Positions 54,227 to 64,000 of a stretch of DNA of 64,000 nucleotides are shown here, one piece after another (positions within the stretch are counted from its first letter, which is position 1; each line of letters begins with the position of its first letter). Position numbers and translations under genes: made by a program. The notes beneath the pieces are model-generated. The model saw only the letters and a program-made list of their open reading frames with translations. It was not told where the DNA came from and did no database searches. The DNA is from Thiomicrorhabdus indica (GTDB lineage Bacteria > Pseudomonadota > Gammaproteobacteria > Thiomicrospirales > Thiomicrospiraceae). The DNA lies in assembly GCF_004293625.1 (NCBI RefSeq), contig NZ_CP033040.1, positions 2,681,001 to 2,745,000 of the forward strand, given 5' to 3'.

Positions 54227-57200
54227 TCACAACTTCAACAAGTCTAATTTTACATTTCGAAGCGCTTTATAAAGGTGCTTGGGCACAACAGGCTTCGTGA
54301 CATAATCCTGCATACCCAATGTCAAACAACGCTCAATCTCATCCCCAAATGCATGAGCAGTCATGGCAATAATTGGCAATTGATCATACTGTATTTGCTT
54401 TCGAATTTTCTTGGTTGCCTCATCTCCACTCATCACCGGCATCTGAATATCCATAAGCACGACATCGAAAAAGTCATCTGGTTTGGACTGCAATACATCC
54501 AACGCCTCTTGACCATTCTCCGCCAAGAAGACCTCCGCACCTTTGGTGGTTAACAGCTCTGTCGTAATCTCTTGGTTAATAATATTGTCTTCTACCACCA
54601 ATAATCGCCAGTTGATAAACTCCTTAGAATCCCCTTCCAAGGTTTGAAGTTGCTCCATTGGCAGGCTAACCGGCTTACCAATCGGCAATTCAATCTCAAA
54701 CCAGAAGGTACTTCCCTGACCAACCTCACTCTCTAATTGAATTTCCCCCCCCATTAACCCAACAAAACGCTGTGAAATTGTTAAACCTAAACCCGTTCCA
54801 CCAAATTTCCGTGTTGTCGACTGATCGGCCTGAATAAACTCTTCAAATAAATTTTCTTGAATATCTTTAGTGATGCCAATCCCCGTGTCTTTGACCTCGA
54901 AACGTAAGACGCATTTTTGGTGTTCTACAACTTCCGCTACGTTGGAAACTTTTAGCTCTACAGACCCTTTTTCAGTAAACTTAATGGCATTTGAGAGCAG
55001 GTTCGTCAAAACTTGATTAAGCCGCAATTCATCTCCAAGAAATTCTCGATTATCAGGAATTACGTCATAACTTAACGACAAATCAATAGGTTTAACAACC
55101 GTTACTTTTAAAGTTTCAATTAAGTTCCGTACCATTTCTTCTAAATTGAAACTAATCGATTCCAATGCCAATTTACCTGATTCAATTTTCGAGAAATCGA
55201 GAATATCATTGATAATACCGAGCAAAGAATGACTGGCACGATCAATCTTTTCAACCTTATCTTTTTGTGTTGAGGTTAATTCTGTTTTCAATAACAGGTG
55301 TGTTAAGCCAATAACAGCATTCATTGGTGTGCGGATTTCATGACTCATATTCGCTAAAAAACTCGACTTGGCTTGCGCCGCAATTTCGGCATCTTTTTGA
55401 GCTTCTTCAGCTTGGTTTTTCCGTTCTTCCAGCTGCTCAATCAATTCATTCTGAAGTGCATGAAAATGCGCATTTGAAAGCAAAATATTGCAAGTTGATT
55501 CCAAAGGTTTTAAAAAACTTTCCAATTCTTGGCTAAAAGGTTCAATACCGGCAAACCCAACCAACCCAAAAACTTCTTGATTTTCACTCAATGGCAAGAT
55601 GATTTGATGCTCATATGGTAATGGACAAAGAAGTTCATCAAATATAGCTTTTACATAAGGATAATCTCGAGCATGACGAGGAGTGGTAAACAATTCATGT
55701 AAGTTAGGGCGGCTGCCTTTAAAAAGCTTTTGATTCCGAGTTTTATTCAGCAAGCTATCTGCAGACGCTTTATCTTTCTGGTGAACCAATCCTTCCAACG
55801 CCATATAAGTTTCTTTATCTTCATCCTCATACACTCGGGCAAAAAAACCAAATTCCGCATTCACCAAATCGGTTAAGCTCTCAGTCAATCTCTGCAAATT
55901 CTGCGACACTTCAGTCGGATGCGTCACACTGTATTCACTCACGCCTTTAAGCGTATCCAAAAACTGGTTATGCTCAGACACCGAACGACGAGCACGTTTT
56001 TGCTCGGTCAAATCGGTGATCAACAAAATAAATTGTTTTTTTGTCCCCACTTGTAACTCAGAAATTCTCATCTCAATTGGAACAGTACTCGCGTCTTTTC
56101 GTAGACCTTCAATCTCACGTATTTCAGAGAGTTGATGCGGCGTATCACCTTGCAAGTAAGGTTTCAAAGATTCCTCAATTTCCCGTCGATCAATCACAGG
56201 AATCAAGGTTAAAATCGACTGGTGCTCCAACTCCTCAGCAACATACCCAAAAATTTTCTCCGCCTGCCGATTTACCCTGAAAATCTTTCCTTTTCTATCC
56301 AATTGGATAATCCCGATAACCGCATCATTCAAAATGGCTTCATTCTGAGCCAACGGCAACAGAGCGGCGTTTCGAATGACAAAAATAACGAAAACTAAGA
56401 GAATCAATATCACAAAAGCAATCATCAATTCTGCGATAAAAAGAATCGAGTTCTGGTCATAGACCTGTTTAGATTGCGACTGTATTCTGTCAAATACAGT
56501 ATTACGAAGCTCATTGGCCATTCGGCTCAGTTGATTTAAAGTCGTTATAGAAACCGGCTTAAGCCAATCTTGACGATCAAATTGCAAAGGCACTACTATC
56601 TGCTGACTCAGCTCTTGATAAAGAGACGAAAACTCTAAAAGTTGCTTCCAAAAGACGGGAATCTTTTCAATTAATTTGGTATCGGAGTTAAGATAAATTG
56701 AGCTTTCACCAAGTACCAGAGAAAGGTCCAAAATCATTTTCCGCAATGGTTCGGTTGGCTCTTTTTGATAGAGCTCAATATAAGTAAGAAGACGGTGAAA
56801 TTGGCTTGTCCAGCGCGTTATTTGCTGACTTAAATCTTTTAAGCGTCCTAAATGAGAGTTGAAGGCATAAGATTCCTGATGCTTTTGCAGATCATTTTGC
56901 ATCATCACCTGTAAATTGTTTTGGCTAATCCCCCATTGCTGAATGTCATATCGACATTTAGGAAATGCTTGCATGCAGCGCTCAAAATCCTGCCTTTGCT
57001 GCTGTAGATCACGATACAGTTCTTGATAGATTTGCTGATTAGGAATCAACCCCATCAAGTCCATAAACGCTTTATCTGCCTGTAAAATTTGCAAACGCCT
57101 TACGTTTTCAGTCTCTTTTGAGACAACATGATTGAAACGCATGGTGGCAAAAATTTCCTGGTCAATTGAATCCAAAAGATCTAAATACGCATCTGTTTTC

Positions 57201-57355
57201 TCATTTTGGACAAACCATCGTTTCTGCTCAACTAAATCTTCAGCATCTGAATAAACAATCCAGCCAAATAACAGAACCAAGAAAAGAAGCAATGCACTTG
57301 ATAGAATATTAACTAGCTTATAAACATCCATCGTCATTCTCTTCTTAATTTGCAT
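54227..57355 (-). CDS. Hybrid sensor histidine kinase (PAS-GAF-HK-receiver)
   Basis: The 1042-residue protein has two membrane helices (about 13-33 and 300-325) around a periplasmic sensor, a PAS domain (about 340-455), a GAF domain (about 470-640), HisKA with the phosphorylated His in [15 protein letters not shown] (near 668), HATPase (N-box NLLSNAIKFTEKG, G-boxes DTGIGI, GTGLGLTIS) and a C-terminal receiver (LLVVEDNIINQEI, Asp in VVLMDIQMPVMSG). No HPt is present, so a phosphorelay would need the HPt of the next gene. It is the third gene of the operon, 38 bp after the larger kinase. Confidence 0.92.
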   Translation of the reverse strand: MQIKKRMTMDVYKLVNILSSALLLFLVLLFGWIVYSDAEDLVEQKRWFVQNEKTDAYLDLLDSIDQEIFATMRFNHVVSKETENVRRLQILQADKAFMDLMGLIPNQQIYQELYRDLQQQRQDFERCMQAFPKCRYDIQQWGISQNNLQVMMQNDLQKHQESYAFNSHLGRLKDLSQQITRWTSQFHRLLTYIELYQKEPTEPLRKMILDLSLVLGESSIYLNSDTKLIEKIPVFWKQLLEFSSLYQELSQQIVVPLQFDRQDWLKPVSITTLNQLSRMANELRNTVFDRIQSQSKQVYDQNSILFIAELMIAFVILILLVFVIFVIRNAALLPLAQNEAILNDAVIGIIQLDRKGKIFRVNRQAEKIFGYVAEELEHQSILTLIPVIDRREIEESLKPYLQGDTPHQLSEIREIEGLRKDASTVPIEMRISELQVGTKKQFILLITDLTEQKRARRSVSEHNQFLDTLKGVSEYSVTHPTEVSQNLQRLTESLTDLVNAEFGFFARVYEDEDKETYMALEGLVHQKDKASADSLLNKTRNQKLFKGSRPNLHELFTTPRHARDYPYVKAIFDELLCPLPYEHQIILPLSENQEVFGLVGFAGIEPFSQELESFLKPLESTCNILLSNAHFHALQNELIEQLEERKNQAEEAQKDAEIAAQAKSSFLANMSHEIRTPMNAVIGLTHLLLKTELTSTQKDKVEKIDRASHSLLGIINDILDFSKIESGKLALESISFNLEEMVRNLIETLKVTVVKPIDLSLSYDVIPDNREFLGDELRLNQVLTNLLSNAIKFTEKGSVELKVSNVAEVVEHQKCVLRFEVKDTGIGITKDIQENLFEEFIQADQSTTRKFGGTGLGLTISQRFVGLMGGEIQLESEVGQGSTFWFEIELPIGKPVSLPMEQLQTLEGDSKEFINWRLLVVEDNIINQEITTELLTTKGAEVFLAENGQEALDVLQSKPDDFFDVVLMDIQMPVMSGDEATKKIRKQIQYDQLPIIAMTAHAFGDEIERCLTLGMQDYVTKPVVPKHLYKALRNVKLDLLKL

Positions 57356-57363
57356 AAAACTTC

Positions 57364-57373
57364 ACCGGCCGGT
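57364..57373. repeat. Intergenic ACCGGCCGGT palindrome
   Basis: Perfect copy in the 38-bp gap between the two histidine kinase genes. Confidence 0.95.
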
Positions 57374-57393
57374 CAAAATTCTCAGCACACCGG

Positions 57394-60300
57394 CTAGAGA
57401 TCCTTTGTTGAACTTCCGGCAGAATGACTCTTAAGTTGTTCATCCACTTCTTCAAGTAGACTTTGCGCTTCCATAAAATCAAATTCATCCAGTGCCCGTT
57501 GAATTTTATTGAACGTAATTCGTGATAAATATTTTGTAAAAAGCGGTTTATTGTCTTTCCAAACATCCATTGTCTTACCATCAAACTCTGTCAATAACGT
57601 CATTAGCTGCTGATAAATTTCAGGCCATTCTGTGGAGTCCAAAATTTCAGTCGTAACCTCTTGCACATTCACATCCCCAGCTTGCTGACAGGCGACTTGT
57701 AAAGTTTGCCAAATCTGTTGGTGAAGGTTAACAAAACGTTTGAAAACAAAGTCTGTTGGAGTCGAACCTCTTTCCAGCGCTTTTTCTATTTCCAGCAGCT
57801 CTGTTTCCAATTCATAGAACCCCATTGTTCCTGAAAGCCCCTTGAAGGTATGAACATAACGCATCGCTTTTTCATTTTCATCGGTAGAGCCAATCAGTGG
57901 CAGCATCTCATCTACGGCATTCTGGTATGTTTCAAAAAATTCACACACCAATTTTTTAAATAATTCTTCATTTCCTGCTAGACGTTCAATCGCTAGATCA
58001 ATGTGTGCCCCTGAAATTTCACCTAAAACTGTCTTCCAGTCATTCACAGGGCCAGAGGCTTTTGGAAAAATAGTTTTTGGCTTTGTTTCGGTGCGATTCT
58101 GGCGACACATTTCGTCGACCTCAATAAAACTTGAAACCGCAAACAACTCTGACAACTTCTGGTAAAGGTTTTCCGGCAAAATAGGTTTGGAAATATGACC
58201 ATTCATACCGGCTTGCTGACACCGTTCAATTTCTTCTGTAAATGCATGCGCGGTCATGGCAATGATTGGCAACTTCTCAGCTCTATAGCCTTTTTCTTCT
58301 CGAAGCACCCTCGTCGCTTCCACACCGCCCATAATTGGCATTTGAAGGTCCATTAAAACCAAGTCAATTGAAGTTTCTGCCTGCTCGATCTGATAAATAG
58401 CCTGTTCACCATTCTCAGCAACAATCAATTTTGCATTCGTTGGTTTCAGCAACTCCATTGCAACTTGTTGATTAAGATAATTGTCTTCCACAATTAAAAG
58501 CGTTCGTCCTTGCAAGTTTGGAATTTTCAAAGACGGGTTACTGGCCAAGCGATCAATACCCTCTCCTCCTAATAATGCAACAATATGCTGCGGCAAAATC
58601 GGCTTGGATAAAAAACGGTCGATTCGATATTGCCCTGCCAACTGCTGAAGTCGACTCCAATCGTAAAAGGACATGAGGACAACTTTCTGAGCAAGCTTTG
58701 GATACTCTTTAGAGAGATATTCATAAAGCTCAATTCCATCCTCATCCGGCATCACTAAATCGATAAATACCCAGTCAATCTCTTGCGGATTTAAGGAATG
58801 AATTTGATACTTGAACAATTGAGCACTGCGAAAAGTCTGAGAAACAATGCCAAATTCTGATAATACTCCCGAAATCTGCGACACTGCCAAATCATTATCG
58901 TCAATCACAATTGCATTCATAGATGCTTCAGGACAGTGAGCTTGGGCTTCCGACAAATCAACTTTAAAGGGCAGACTTAGAGTAAATTCAGAACCCTGAC
59001 CATAAACACTGTTCACACCTATGTCGCCACCCATTTCTTGAGCCAATCCTTGAGAAATCGATAAACCCAGACCCGATCCGCTATGCTGACGAGTTGTCGA
59101 AGCATCTACCTGAGAAAAAGCCTGAAATAGCTTTGCTTGCTGTGCTTTTGTCAAACCAATTCCAGTATCTTGGACATGAAAATCAATCCACCAAACACCC
59201 TCGGCCTGTGCCGTAGCTTGTACATTCAACGCAACATAACCGGCTTCTGTAAACTTCACCGCATTCCCAAGTAAATTAATCAATATTTGACTAACACGAA
59301 CAGGATCTCCATAAATCAGAGGCTGTTGACAGTTGCGTAACTGTTTCGGCAGCTCAACAATCACTTCAAGATTTTTGCTTTGTGCTAAACCGCTGACTGA
59401 AACTAAACTGTTCTCAATTAACTCTTCAATCGACAAAGGTAAGTTTTCTAACTCAATCTTTCCAGACTCTACTTTTGAAAAGTCTAAAATGTCGTTGATA
59501 ATATTCAGGAGACTGTTGGCTGATCGGTGAATCTTTTCAACATAATCGTATTGCTTAGGGTTTAAATCTGAATTCAACGCCAGATATGCCATTCCCAAAA
59601 TAGCATTCATTGGCGTACGAATTTCATGGCTCATATTGGCGAGAAAATTCGATTTCATCTCAGTGGCTGCTTCGGCCTGTTGTCGGGCTGCCTCTAAATT
59701 CACTAAAAGTTTTTGCTGCTCATCTTGCTGACGTAAACCAGCAATCATAACCCCACAAGTGGCATGAAACGGTTCTAGGAATTGTGCTAAAGCTTCGCTA
59801 TAGCCCTCTTCTCGGTTGGCAATACCATAAACCCCCACCAATTCTGATCCTTGAAAAATCGGCACTCCCATGTATTTATTCAAATCTGGATGGCCTGGAG
59901 GCGTGTGTCCTCCTCTGGGGTCATTGTTCACATCATTACTAATGACCAAGCGTTCGGTGTACATAGCTCGACCAATTAATGTTTGATCGCTGCACAACAT
60001 CATGTCTTGATTTTTAAGTTTGGCAAACAGTTCTCTGGATTGATCATTCCAAGAGATATTCGTCAAAGCATGCAGCTTTAAACAGCGAGTTCCATCTTTA
60101 TGGTGCAGAACTTCTCCGATAAAGCCATACTCACTATCCGTAATATCTAATAGAGCTCCGAGTAAGTCATCCCAGACATTCTCAGCATTCTCTTCAACTA
60201 CAAATTTTGCAGTAGCATCTCGCACTGCGGCCAGCAATTTATTTTGTAGTTCAGTTTCTCTTTTCGCCTGTTCTAAATCGGATAAGTCAGAAACCACGCC

Positions 60301-61650
60301 AATAAAATTAATCTCCCCACCATTTTGCACGCGGCTAATCGCCAAATGCATCGGAAATTCCTGCCCATCAGATCGCAGACCTGTTACTTCCCTACCAGTA
60401 CCTATAATTCGGTTGATTCCTGTCTCAATTTGAGACTGTATATAGCTGTCATGATGTTGCGCATAAGATTCTGGCATCAGCTTGTTTACATTAAATCCGA
60501 TTAGATCCGATTCACTGTATTTAAAAATTTCGCTGGCTTTTTTATTAATACGGGTAATGATTCCAAACCGATTTATCTGAATAATTCCTGATGCAGCATT
60601 ATCCAAAATCGCCTGGTTTTCTTGCAATGGCAATACAATCTGATTGCGGATTCTTCGAAAGGCTAACACGACAACCACCCAAAAAACCAAAACGATTACC
60701 ATAATTAAGACAAAACTGATTTGAGCGTTTTGAAAATAAGAGCGATAACGCGCCTCAACTAATGCATAATTTTCGTTCAACAGGTTATTGTTTGCTTCCA
60801 ATAAAGGGAGTGCCACGGAAGAACGAAACGGGTATTCACTGAAAGCCGGAGTTTGTAGTTGTAAAATTGGCTGAATGTATCGCTCATCAAGCTCTTCAAA
60901 AGAAATCAACATATCGAATACTTGTTGACGAAACTCAATTGGAAATGAGGTTTCAAACTCGGTTAAAGACTGCTCTAAAACCTGTTTTTTCGCTTGAGTT
61001 TTGAAATAGGATTCATACAACAGAGGAATGATATCGGCATTACTGGTCTCTTGAAACGCACGAACCGTAATCAGCGTTTTATGCATAAAATAACGCCAAC
61101 GATATAATCGATCTAAAAACATCAGCGGACCATAAACTTCGGGGTCAACAACAGGAAGTTGTACAACAATACTTTCTAACCGGCTGGTTAAATCATTATG
61201 AATCCAGTCCTGAATCTGCCTTAATTGGCGGATTTCACGCAAGCAACCAGTCTGATCTAAACAGTGTGTTTGCGCATCTCTCAAAATAACAAACAGGTCT
61301 AAATTTCGTTCTAAATTTGCTAAAGTTTCAACAGTGTCTTGGCTGCGAAAGGCCTTAAAAAAAGATTCTATCGAACGGTTTGTCAGCTCTTCTAACTGTA
61401 TAACCTCTTGGTATTGAACAGGGTTTTTAGAAAAATGCAGAGCAACTCTGCGTGCCGTTTCATCAGACAGACGTTGATTCAATTCGATTAGATATGGTGT
61501 TTTCGAAAGTGCATTGACAAACTTCGCTTCCGTATAAAGCTTGCTTCCCAAATTAAAAAAGACAACTGCAGAAATCAGAAAGATGAGTAACAAAATCAAC
61601 CAAAAATCACGTTTCATCATGAAGCTATTTTCACCGCGAATCTTTTTCAT
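57394..61650 (-). CDS. Hybrid sensor kinase with two receivers and HPt
   Basis: The 1418-residue protein has two membrane helices (about 14-33, 315-340) bracketing a long sensor, PAS (about 350-465), GAF (about 475-650), HisKA with His near 673 ([15 protein letters not shown]), HATPase ([27 protein letters not shown]), a first receiver ([24 protein letters not shown]), a second receiver ([27 protein letters not shown]) and an HPt domain with the phosphorelay His in [14 protein letters not shown]. This is a complete BarA/ArcB-like phosphorelay in one chain. AGGAT lies 7 bp upstream of the ATG. Confidence 0.93.
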   Translation of the reverse strand: MKKIRGENSFMMKRDFWLILLLIFLISAVVFFNLGSKLYTEAKFVNALSKTPYLIELNQRLSDETARRVALHFSKNPVQYQEVIQLEELTNRSIESFFKAFRSQDTVETLANLERNLDLFVILRDAQTHCLDQTGCLREIRQLRQIQDWIHNDLTSRLESIVVQLPVVDPEVYGPLMFLDRLYRWRYFMHKTLITVRAFQETSNADIIPLLYESYFKTQAKKQVLEQSLTEFETSFPIEFRQQVFDMLISFEELDERYIQPILQLQTPAFSEYPFRSSVALPLLEANNNLLNENYALVEARYRSYFQNAQISFVLIMVIVLVFWVVVVLAFRRIRNQIVLPLQENQAILDNAASGIIQINRFGIITRINKKASEIFKYSESDLIGFNVNKLMPESYAQHHDSYIQSQIETGINRIIGTGREVTGLRSDGQEFPMHLAISRVQNGGEINFIGVVSDLSDLEQAKRETELQNKLLAAVRDATAKFVVEENAENVWDDLLGALLDITDSEYGFIGEVLHHKDGTRCLKLHALTNISWNDQSRELFAKLKNQDMMLCSDQTLIGRAMYTERLVISNDVNNDPRGGHTPPGHPDLNKYMGVPIFQGSELVGVYGIANREEGYSEALAQFLEPFHATCGVMIAGLRQQDEQQKLLVNLEAARQQAEAATEMKSNFLANMSHEIRTPMNAILGMAYLALNSDLNPKQYDYVEKIHRSANSLLNIINDILDFSKVESGKIELENLPLSIEELIENSLVSVSGLAQSKNLEVIVELPKQLRNCQQPLIYGDPVRVSQILINLLGNAVKFTEAGYVALNVQATAQAEGVWWIDFHVQDTGIGLTKAQQAKLFQAFSQVDASTTRQHSGSGLGLSISQGLAQEMGGDIGVNSVYGQGSEFTLSLPFKVDLSEAQAHCPEASMNAIVIDDNDLAVSQISGVLSEFGIVSQTFRSAQLFKYQIHSLNPQEIDWVFIDLVMPDEDGIELYEYLSKEYPKLAQKVVLMSFYDWSRLQQLAGQYRIDRFLSKPILPQHIVALLGGEGIDRLASNPSLKIPNLQGRTLLIVEDNYLNQQVAMELLKPTNAKLIVAENGEQAIYQIEQAETSIDLVLMDLQMPIMGGVEATRVLREEKGYRAEKLPIIAMTAHAFTEEIERCQQAGMNGHISKPILPENLYQKLSELFAVSSFIEVDEMCRQNRTETKPKTIFPKASGPVNDWKTVLGEISGAHIDLAIERLAGNEELFKKLVCEFFETYQNAVDEMLPLIGSTDENEKAMRYVHTFKGLSGTMGFYELETELLEIEKALERGSTPTDFVFKRFVNLHQQIWQTLQVACQQAGDVNVQEVTTEILDSTEWPEIYQQLMTLLTEFDGKTMDVWKDNKPLFTKYLSRITFNKIQRALDEFDFMEAQSLLEEVDEQLKSHSAGSSTKDL

Positions 61651-61665
61651 CAGCTATCCTTAGCG

Positions 61666-62775
61666 CTAAATACTATCTTTAAATTTTTCACTCAGCGCTT
61701 CAATGTTTTTCTCAATTTTCATAAATGAGTCAACAAGCAATGGGTCAAAATGACTGCCTTTACCTTCGCTGATAATGGCTAAAGATTTTTCATGAGTAAA
61801 TGATTTTTTATAGGTACGCTCAGACCTCAGAGCATCATAGACATCAACCAGTGCCATTAATCGAGCAGGTAGGGGAATCGCATCACCTGATAGATTCTCT
61901 GGATAGCCCTGACCATTCCATTTCTCATGGTGACTTAAAGCGATTTGCTGCGCAACGGATAAGAATTCACCGTAATGTCCCATTTGGTCGGCTGCACGTC
62001 GCAAAATGTCGTACCCTTTTTGGGTATGTTGTTTCATAATTTCAAATTCTTCTTCAGTCAACTTTCCAGGCTTGAGTAAAATTTCATCTGGTGTTGTGAT
62101 TTTGCCAACATCATGCAGTGGTGCACATTTGGAAATAATCGCAATTTGGTTTTCCGTAATGCCTAATTCTGGATAATCTTTTGAAGCCTGTTTAGCGAGA
62201 GCCTGTATGTAGAGTTGCGTGCGTTTGATGTGATACCCAGTCTCTTCATCACGAAACTCAGCTAAAGAGACCATTACCGACAAGGTTGCCTCTTGCAATT
62301 GAACGGCATCTAACAACGTTTGCTCAAGTTTGAATTCCAAAGCGGAGTTTTCCGAGCGTAAAAAAGCTTGATAATCTTCCAAATGAAGCTGAGTTGAAAT
62401 GCGAGATAGCAGAACTTCGGGGTTAATAGGCTTAGTAATAAAATCATTGCCACCTACACCTAATGCCATCTTTTCATCTTCAGGAGTGTTTTTTGCCGTA
62501 ATAAAAATAATAGGTAAAAATTCTGTATGAGGTTGGCTGCGAAGAATCCGACAAACCTCAAACCCATCCATACCGGGCATCATCACATCAAGCAAAACCA
62601 TGTGGATGTCTTTCGCTTGCTCAGAGGTTTGTAACAACTGTAATGCTTTCTCTCCACTATTAACTAATTTCACTCGGTAGCGTTCTTTAAGACATTCATT
62701 GAGCAACATCAAATTCGCGGGCGTGTCATCGACACATAAGATAGTTTTCTTGAATTTGGAATGTGATTCGCTCAT
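61666..62775 (-). CDS. Receiver-HD-GYP response regulator (c-di-GMP phosphodiesterase)
   Basis: The 369-residue protein has a receiver (ILCVDDTPANLMLL, MVLLDVMMPGMDG with the phospho-Asp) and an HD-GYP domain: LHDVGKITTPDEILLKPGKLTEEEFEIMKQHTQKG, HHEKWNGQGYP, LMALVDVYDAL. HD-GYP proteins hydrolyse cyclic di-GMP to pGpG or GMP. It is the first gene of the operon with the two kinases, 15 bp before the HPt-containing kinase, so that kinase probably phosphorylates it. Confidence 0.95.
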   Translation of the reverse strand: MSESHSKFKKTILCVDDTPANLMLLNECLKERYRVKLVNSGEKALQLLQTSEQAKDIHMVLLDVMMPGMDGFEVCRILRSQPHTEFLPIIFITAKNTPEDEKMALGVGGNDFITKPINPEVLLSRISTQLHLEDYQAFLRSENSALEFKLEQTLLDAVQLQEATLSVMVSLAEFRDEETGYHIKRTQLYIQALAKQASKDYPELGITENQIAIISKCAPLHDVGKITTPDEILLKPGKLTEEEFEIMKQHTQKGYDILRRAADQMGHYGEFLSVAQQIALSHHEKWNGQGYPENLSGDAIPLPARLMALVDVYDALRSERTYKKSFTHEKSLAIISEGKGSHFDPLLVDSFMKIEKNIEALSEKFKDSI

Positions 62776-63224
62776 AACAATTAAACCTACCGATTTTAGA
62801 GGAATAAGTAATAGTGCCCAAGTGTATCTTGTCTAACAAGGGTGGTAAAGAATTTTACTCATTTCGAAAGAATTAACCGGCCGGTAGGGACATTGAACTT
62901 ATCTTCTCTAATTAAAAACATTAATGGTTAGACTTTCTAAAAATGCCTATTTGATTGAGCAGTTTGTATCCCAATTAGTTGAAAACCATAAACACCTACT
63001 TTGATCAACTAAACGATAACTTTTTATGCCCAGTACGATCCGAATATTCAAAACATTCAACAGCTCACGGAAACCACTAAGTATCGTTTTTCATTGATCC
63101 CAAAAGAGACCTACGCCACAGCGTTGCAAAAGATGCATGTCCTGAATTCTCACTGTCAGAGCTTTTTTGTTTTTGTCGAAAAAACTATAATTCTCAGAAA
63201 ATTTTAGTGCTAAAGGGATAACCA
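62776..63224. other. Intergenic region upstream of the HD-GYP operon
   Basis: About 449 bp without a convincing gene. It contains a perfect ACCGGCCGGT copy at 62876-62885. Otherwise nothing recognisable. Confidence 0.4.
62876..62885. repeat. Intergenic ACCGGCCGGT palindrome
   Basis: Perfect 10-mer (TTAACCGGCCGGTAGG) about 100 bp upstream of the HD-GYP gene. Confidence 0.95.
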
Positions 63225-63719
63225 ATGTGTGGAGGAGTGGAATATCAATGGAATGATCAGGCAATGCGTATCTATTTCCCGACCCCCAATGCACAGTTAC
63301 CAGTCATTCGAAAAGATGGTCAATTAGAACTCGTGACCTGGGGTCGACGTACTGAGGAAAACACCCCAGAAGCAGAGGGCTTTCCCGTCAATGGCTGGGT
63401 TCGGTATGAAAGCTACCTAAACCCTCAATCTTCTTGGCGCAACTTTCGTCATAAAGAGGTAAAAATTGCCGTTCCACATTTTATGGAAAAAGATCAAAAT
63501 GGGAAGTCCCACTGGTTTAGTTTGCAGTCCAATGAGTATATTCGCGGGCTATTGCTCATTATAGAGAATCGCTGGCGAGTCTATGTTATGACATCGGAAC
63601 CGCCAGAAGAGGCAACACCTTACCTTCAAGAACAAAGCTTTCATGATGACTTATTCGGAGCGATTCCTACCCGGCCGGTTGAAATCCATCATCGCTGGCC
63701 AATGACTGGAAAACTCTAA
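63225..63719 (+). CDS. Divergent SRAP (HMCES/YedK)-like protein
   Basis: The 164-residue protein begins MCGG; in SRAP proteins the Met is removed and Cys2 forms a covalent link with abasic sites in single-stranded DNA. Segments that align by pattern are LELVTWGRR (family WGL-x-P), NGWVRYES (family NARxET) and a helix-strand with HWFSLQSNEYIRGLLLI and YVMTSEPPEEA. The final HHRWPM sits where the family has the catalytic His motif. It is about 60 residues shorter than typical SRAP, and the usual Arg-Phe after MCG is Gly-Val here, so catalytic competence is uncertain. A one-mismatch palindrome at 63670 encodes Arg-Pro-Val. Confidence 0.5.
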   Translation: MCGGVEYQWNDQAMRIYFPTPNAQLPVIRKDGQLELVTWGRRTEENTPEAEGFPVNGWVRYESYLNPQSSWRNFRHKEVKIAVPHFMEKDQNGKSHWFSLQSNEYIRGLLLIIENRWRVYVMTSEPPEEATPYLQEQSFHDDLFGAIPTRPVEIHHRWPMTGKL

Positions 63720-63743
63720 GAACTGGTATCAAGCCTAGCCTTC

Positions 63744-64000
63744 TCAGCTTTTAACGGCGGGATACCATACATCTAAATTAAAATTTTTGACCGCCATGTC
63801 GAATAGCGTATGAATCGAAGTCGCCTGTTTTGCAAAGGCCTCTGTCACTTCGGCTGGCATCACAAAACCTTGCACATCAAATTGTTCCATCATTGACCAA
63901 TCTAAGGCCCAAGGGGTTTCTAATTCGCAAATCAACACCAACCCCATTTGATTGAATGTATTTAATTTATCAAGGCCTTGATTTGTGAGAACCTCCCATT
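63744..64000 (-). CDS. C-terminal part of an unknown protein (5' end outside window)
   Basis: The frame is open from the window edge (64000) to the stop at 63744, so this gene starts beyond the window; the ATG at 63947 need not be its start. Visible are 85 residues ending NFNLDVWYPAVKS, with an amphipathic mix, no Cys pair and no motif I recognise. It is convergent with the SRAP-like gene. Function unknown. Confidence 0.5.
   Translation of the reverse strand, partial: WEVLTNQGLDKLNTFNQMGLVLICELETPWALDWSMMEQFDVQGFVMPAEVTEAFAKQATSIHTLFDMAVKNFNLDVWYPAVKS

Overview
The window reads as a chromosomal stretch of a gammaproteobacterium with moderate-to-low GC. Gene content and protein style (biotin genes, recCBD, EptA-type transferase, cyanase, large PAS/GAF sensor kinases, DUF6502/DUF5666 pair) suggest the marine sulfur-oxidiser lineage around Thiomicrospira, Hydrogenovibrio and Thiomicrorhabdus. 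That placement is inference from gene content; no rRNA or marker phylogeny is available here. There is no prophage, IS element or CRISPR array in view.

Layout. 0-14.6 kb is housekeeping: a DUF255 thioredoxin-fold protein, a YugP-type peptidase, a degenerate receiver protein, a CDF metal exporter, ComF, bioB and bioF, a circularly permuted ATP-grasp / alpha-E / Mx-peptidase module, HDOD, HbpS-like and FemAB-like proteins. 14.7-25.5 kb is an accessory block: DUF302, cyanase, an OsmC-like protein, an acyl-CoA-dehydrogenase-fold oxidoreductase, a rubredoxin-fused FAD reductase, a GAF sigma-54 activator, a Rof-like small protein and a complete NrtA/CynA-type ABC importer. 25.9-34.2 kb is recC-recB-recD. 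34.2-39.6 kb is a second, paralogous ABC importer with its own divergent PAS sigma-54 activator. Two tRNAs (Leu-UAG, Phe-GAA) follow. 40.4-44.1 kb carries a DUF2202 lipoprotein, DUF6502, DUF5666 and a membrane-bound LuxR-type regulator. 44.2-48.7 kb carries an EptA-like transferase and an ApbE / DUF3570 / DUF4266 / TlpA-like operon. 48.9-50.8 kb has an MFS transporter and a chalcone-isomerase-like protein. 51-62.8 kb is signalling: a PAS-MCP-receiver-CZB fusion and, convergent to it, an operon of an HD-GYP response regulator and two giant hybrid histidine kinases. A divergent SRAP-like protein and a partial gene close the window.

Two things stand out. First, the 10-bp palindrome ACCGGCCGGT occurs 23 times perfectly, plus 6 one-mismatch copies keeping the CCGGCCGG core, where chance predicts far less than one perfect copy. 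It sits between genes, often between convergent genes, and inside genes, where it is read as Pro-Ala-Gly, Arg-Pro-Val or Thr-Gly-Arg. Second, the two sigma-54-activator / NrtA-type ABC clusters share unusual substrate-binding proteins: a Cys cluster ahead of a twin-arginine signal and a conserved HPCC motif. Cluster 1 also holds cyanase behind a good sigma-54 promoter, divergent from an oxidoreductase operon. I infer a regulated route for import and oxidation of a small N- or S-containing compound, with cyanate as a possible by-product or co-substrate.
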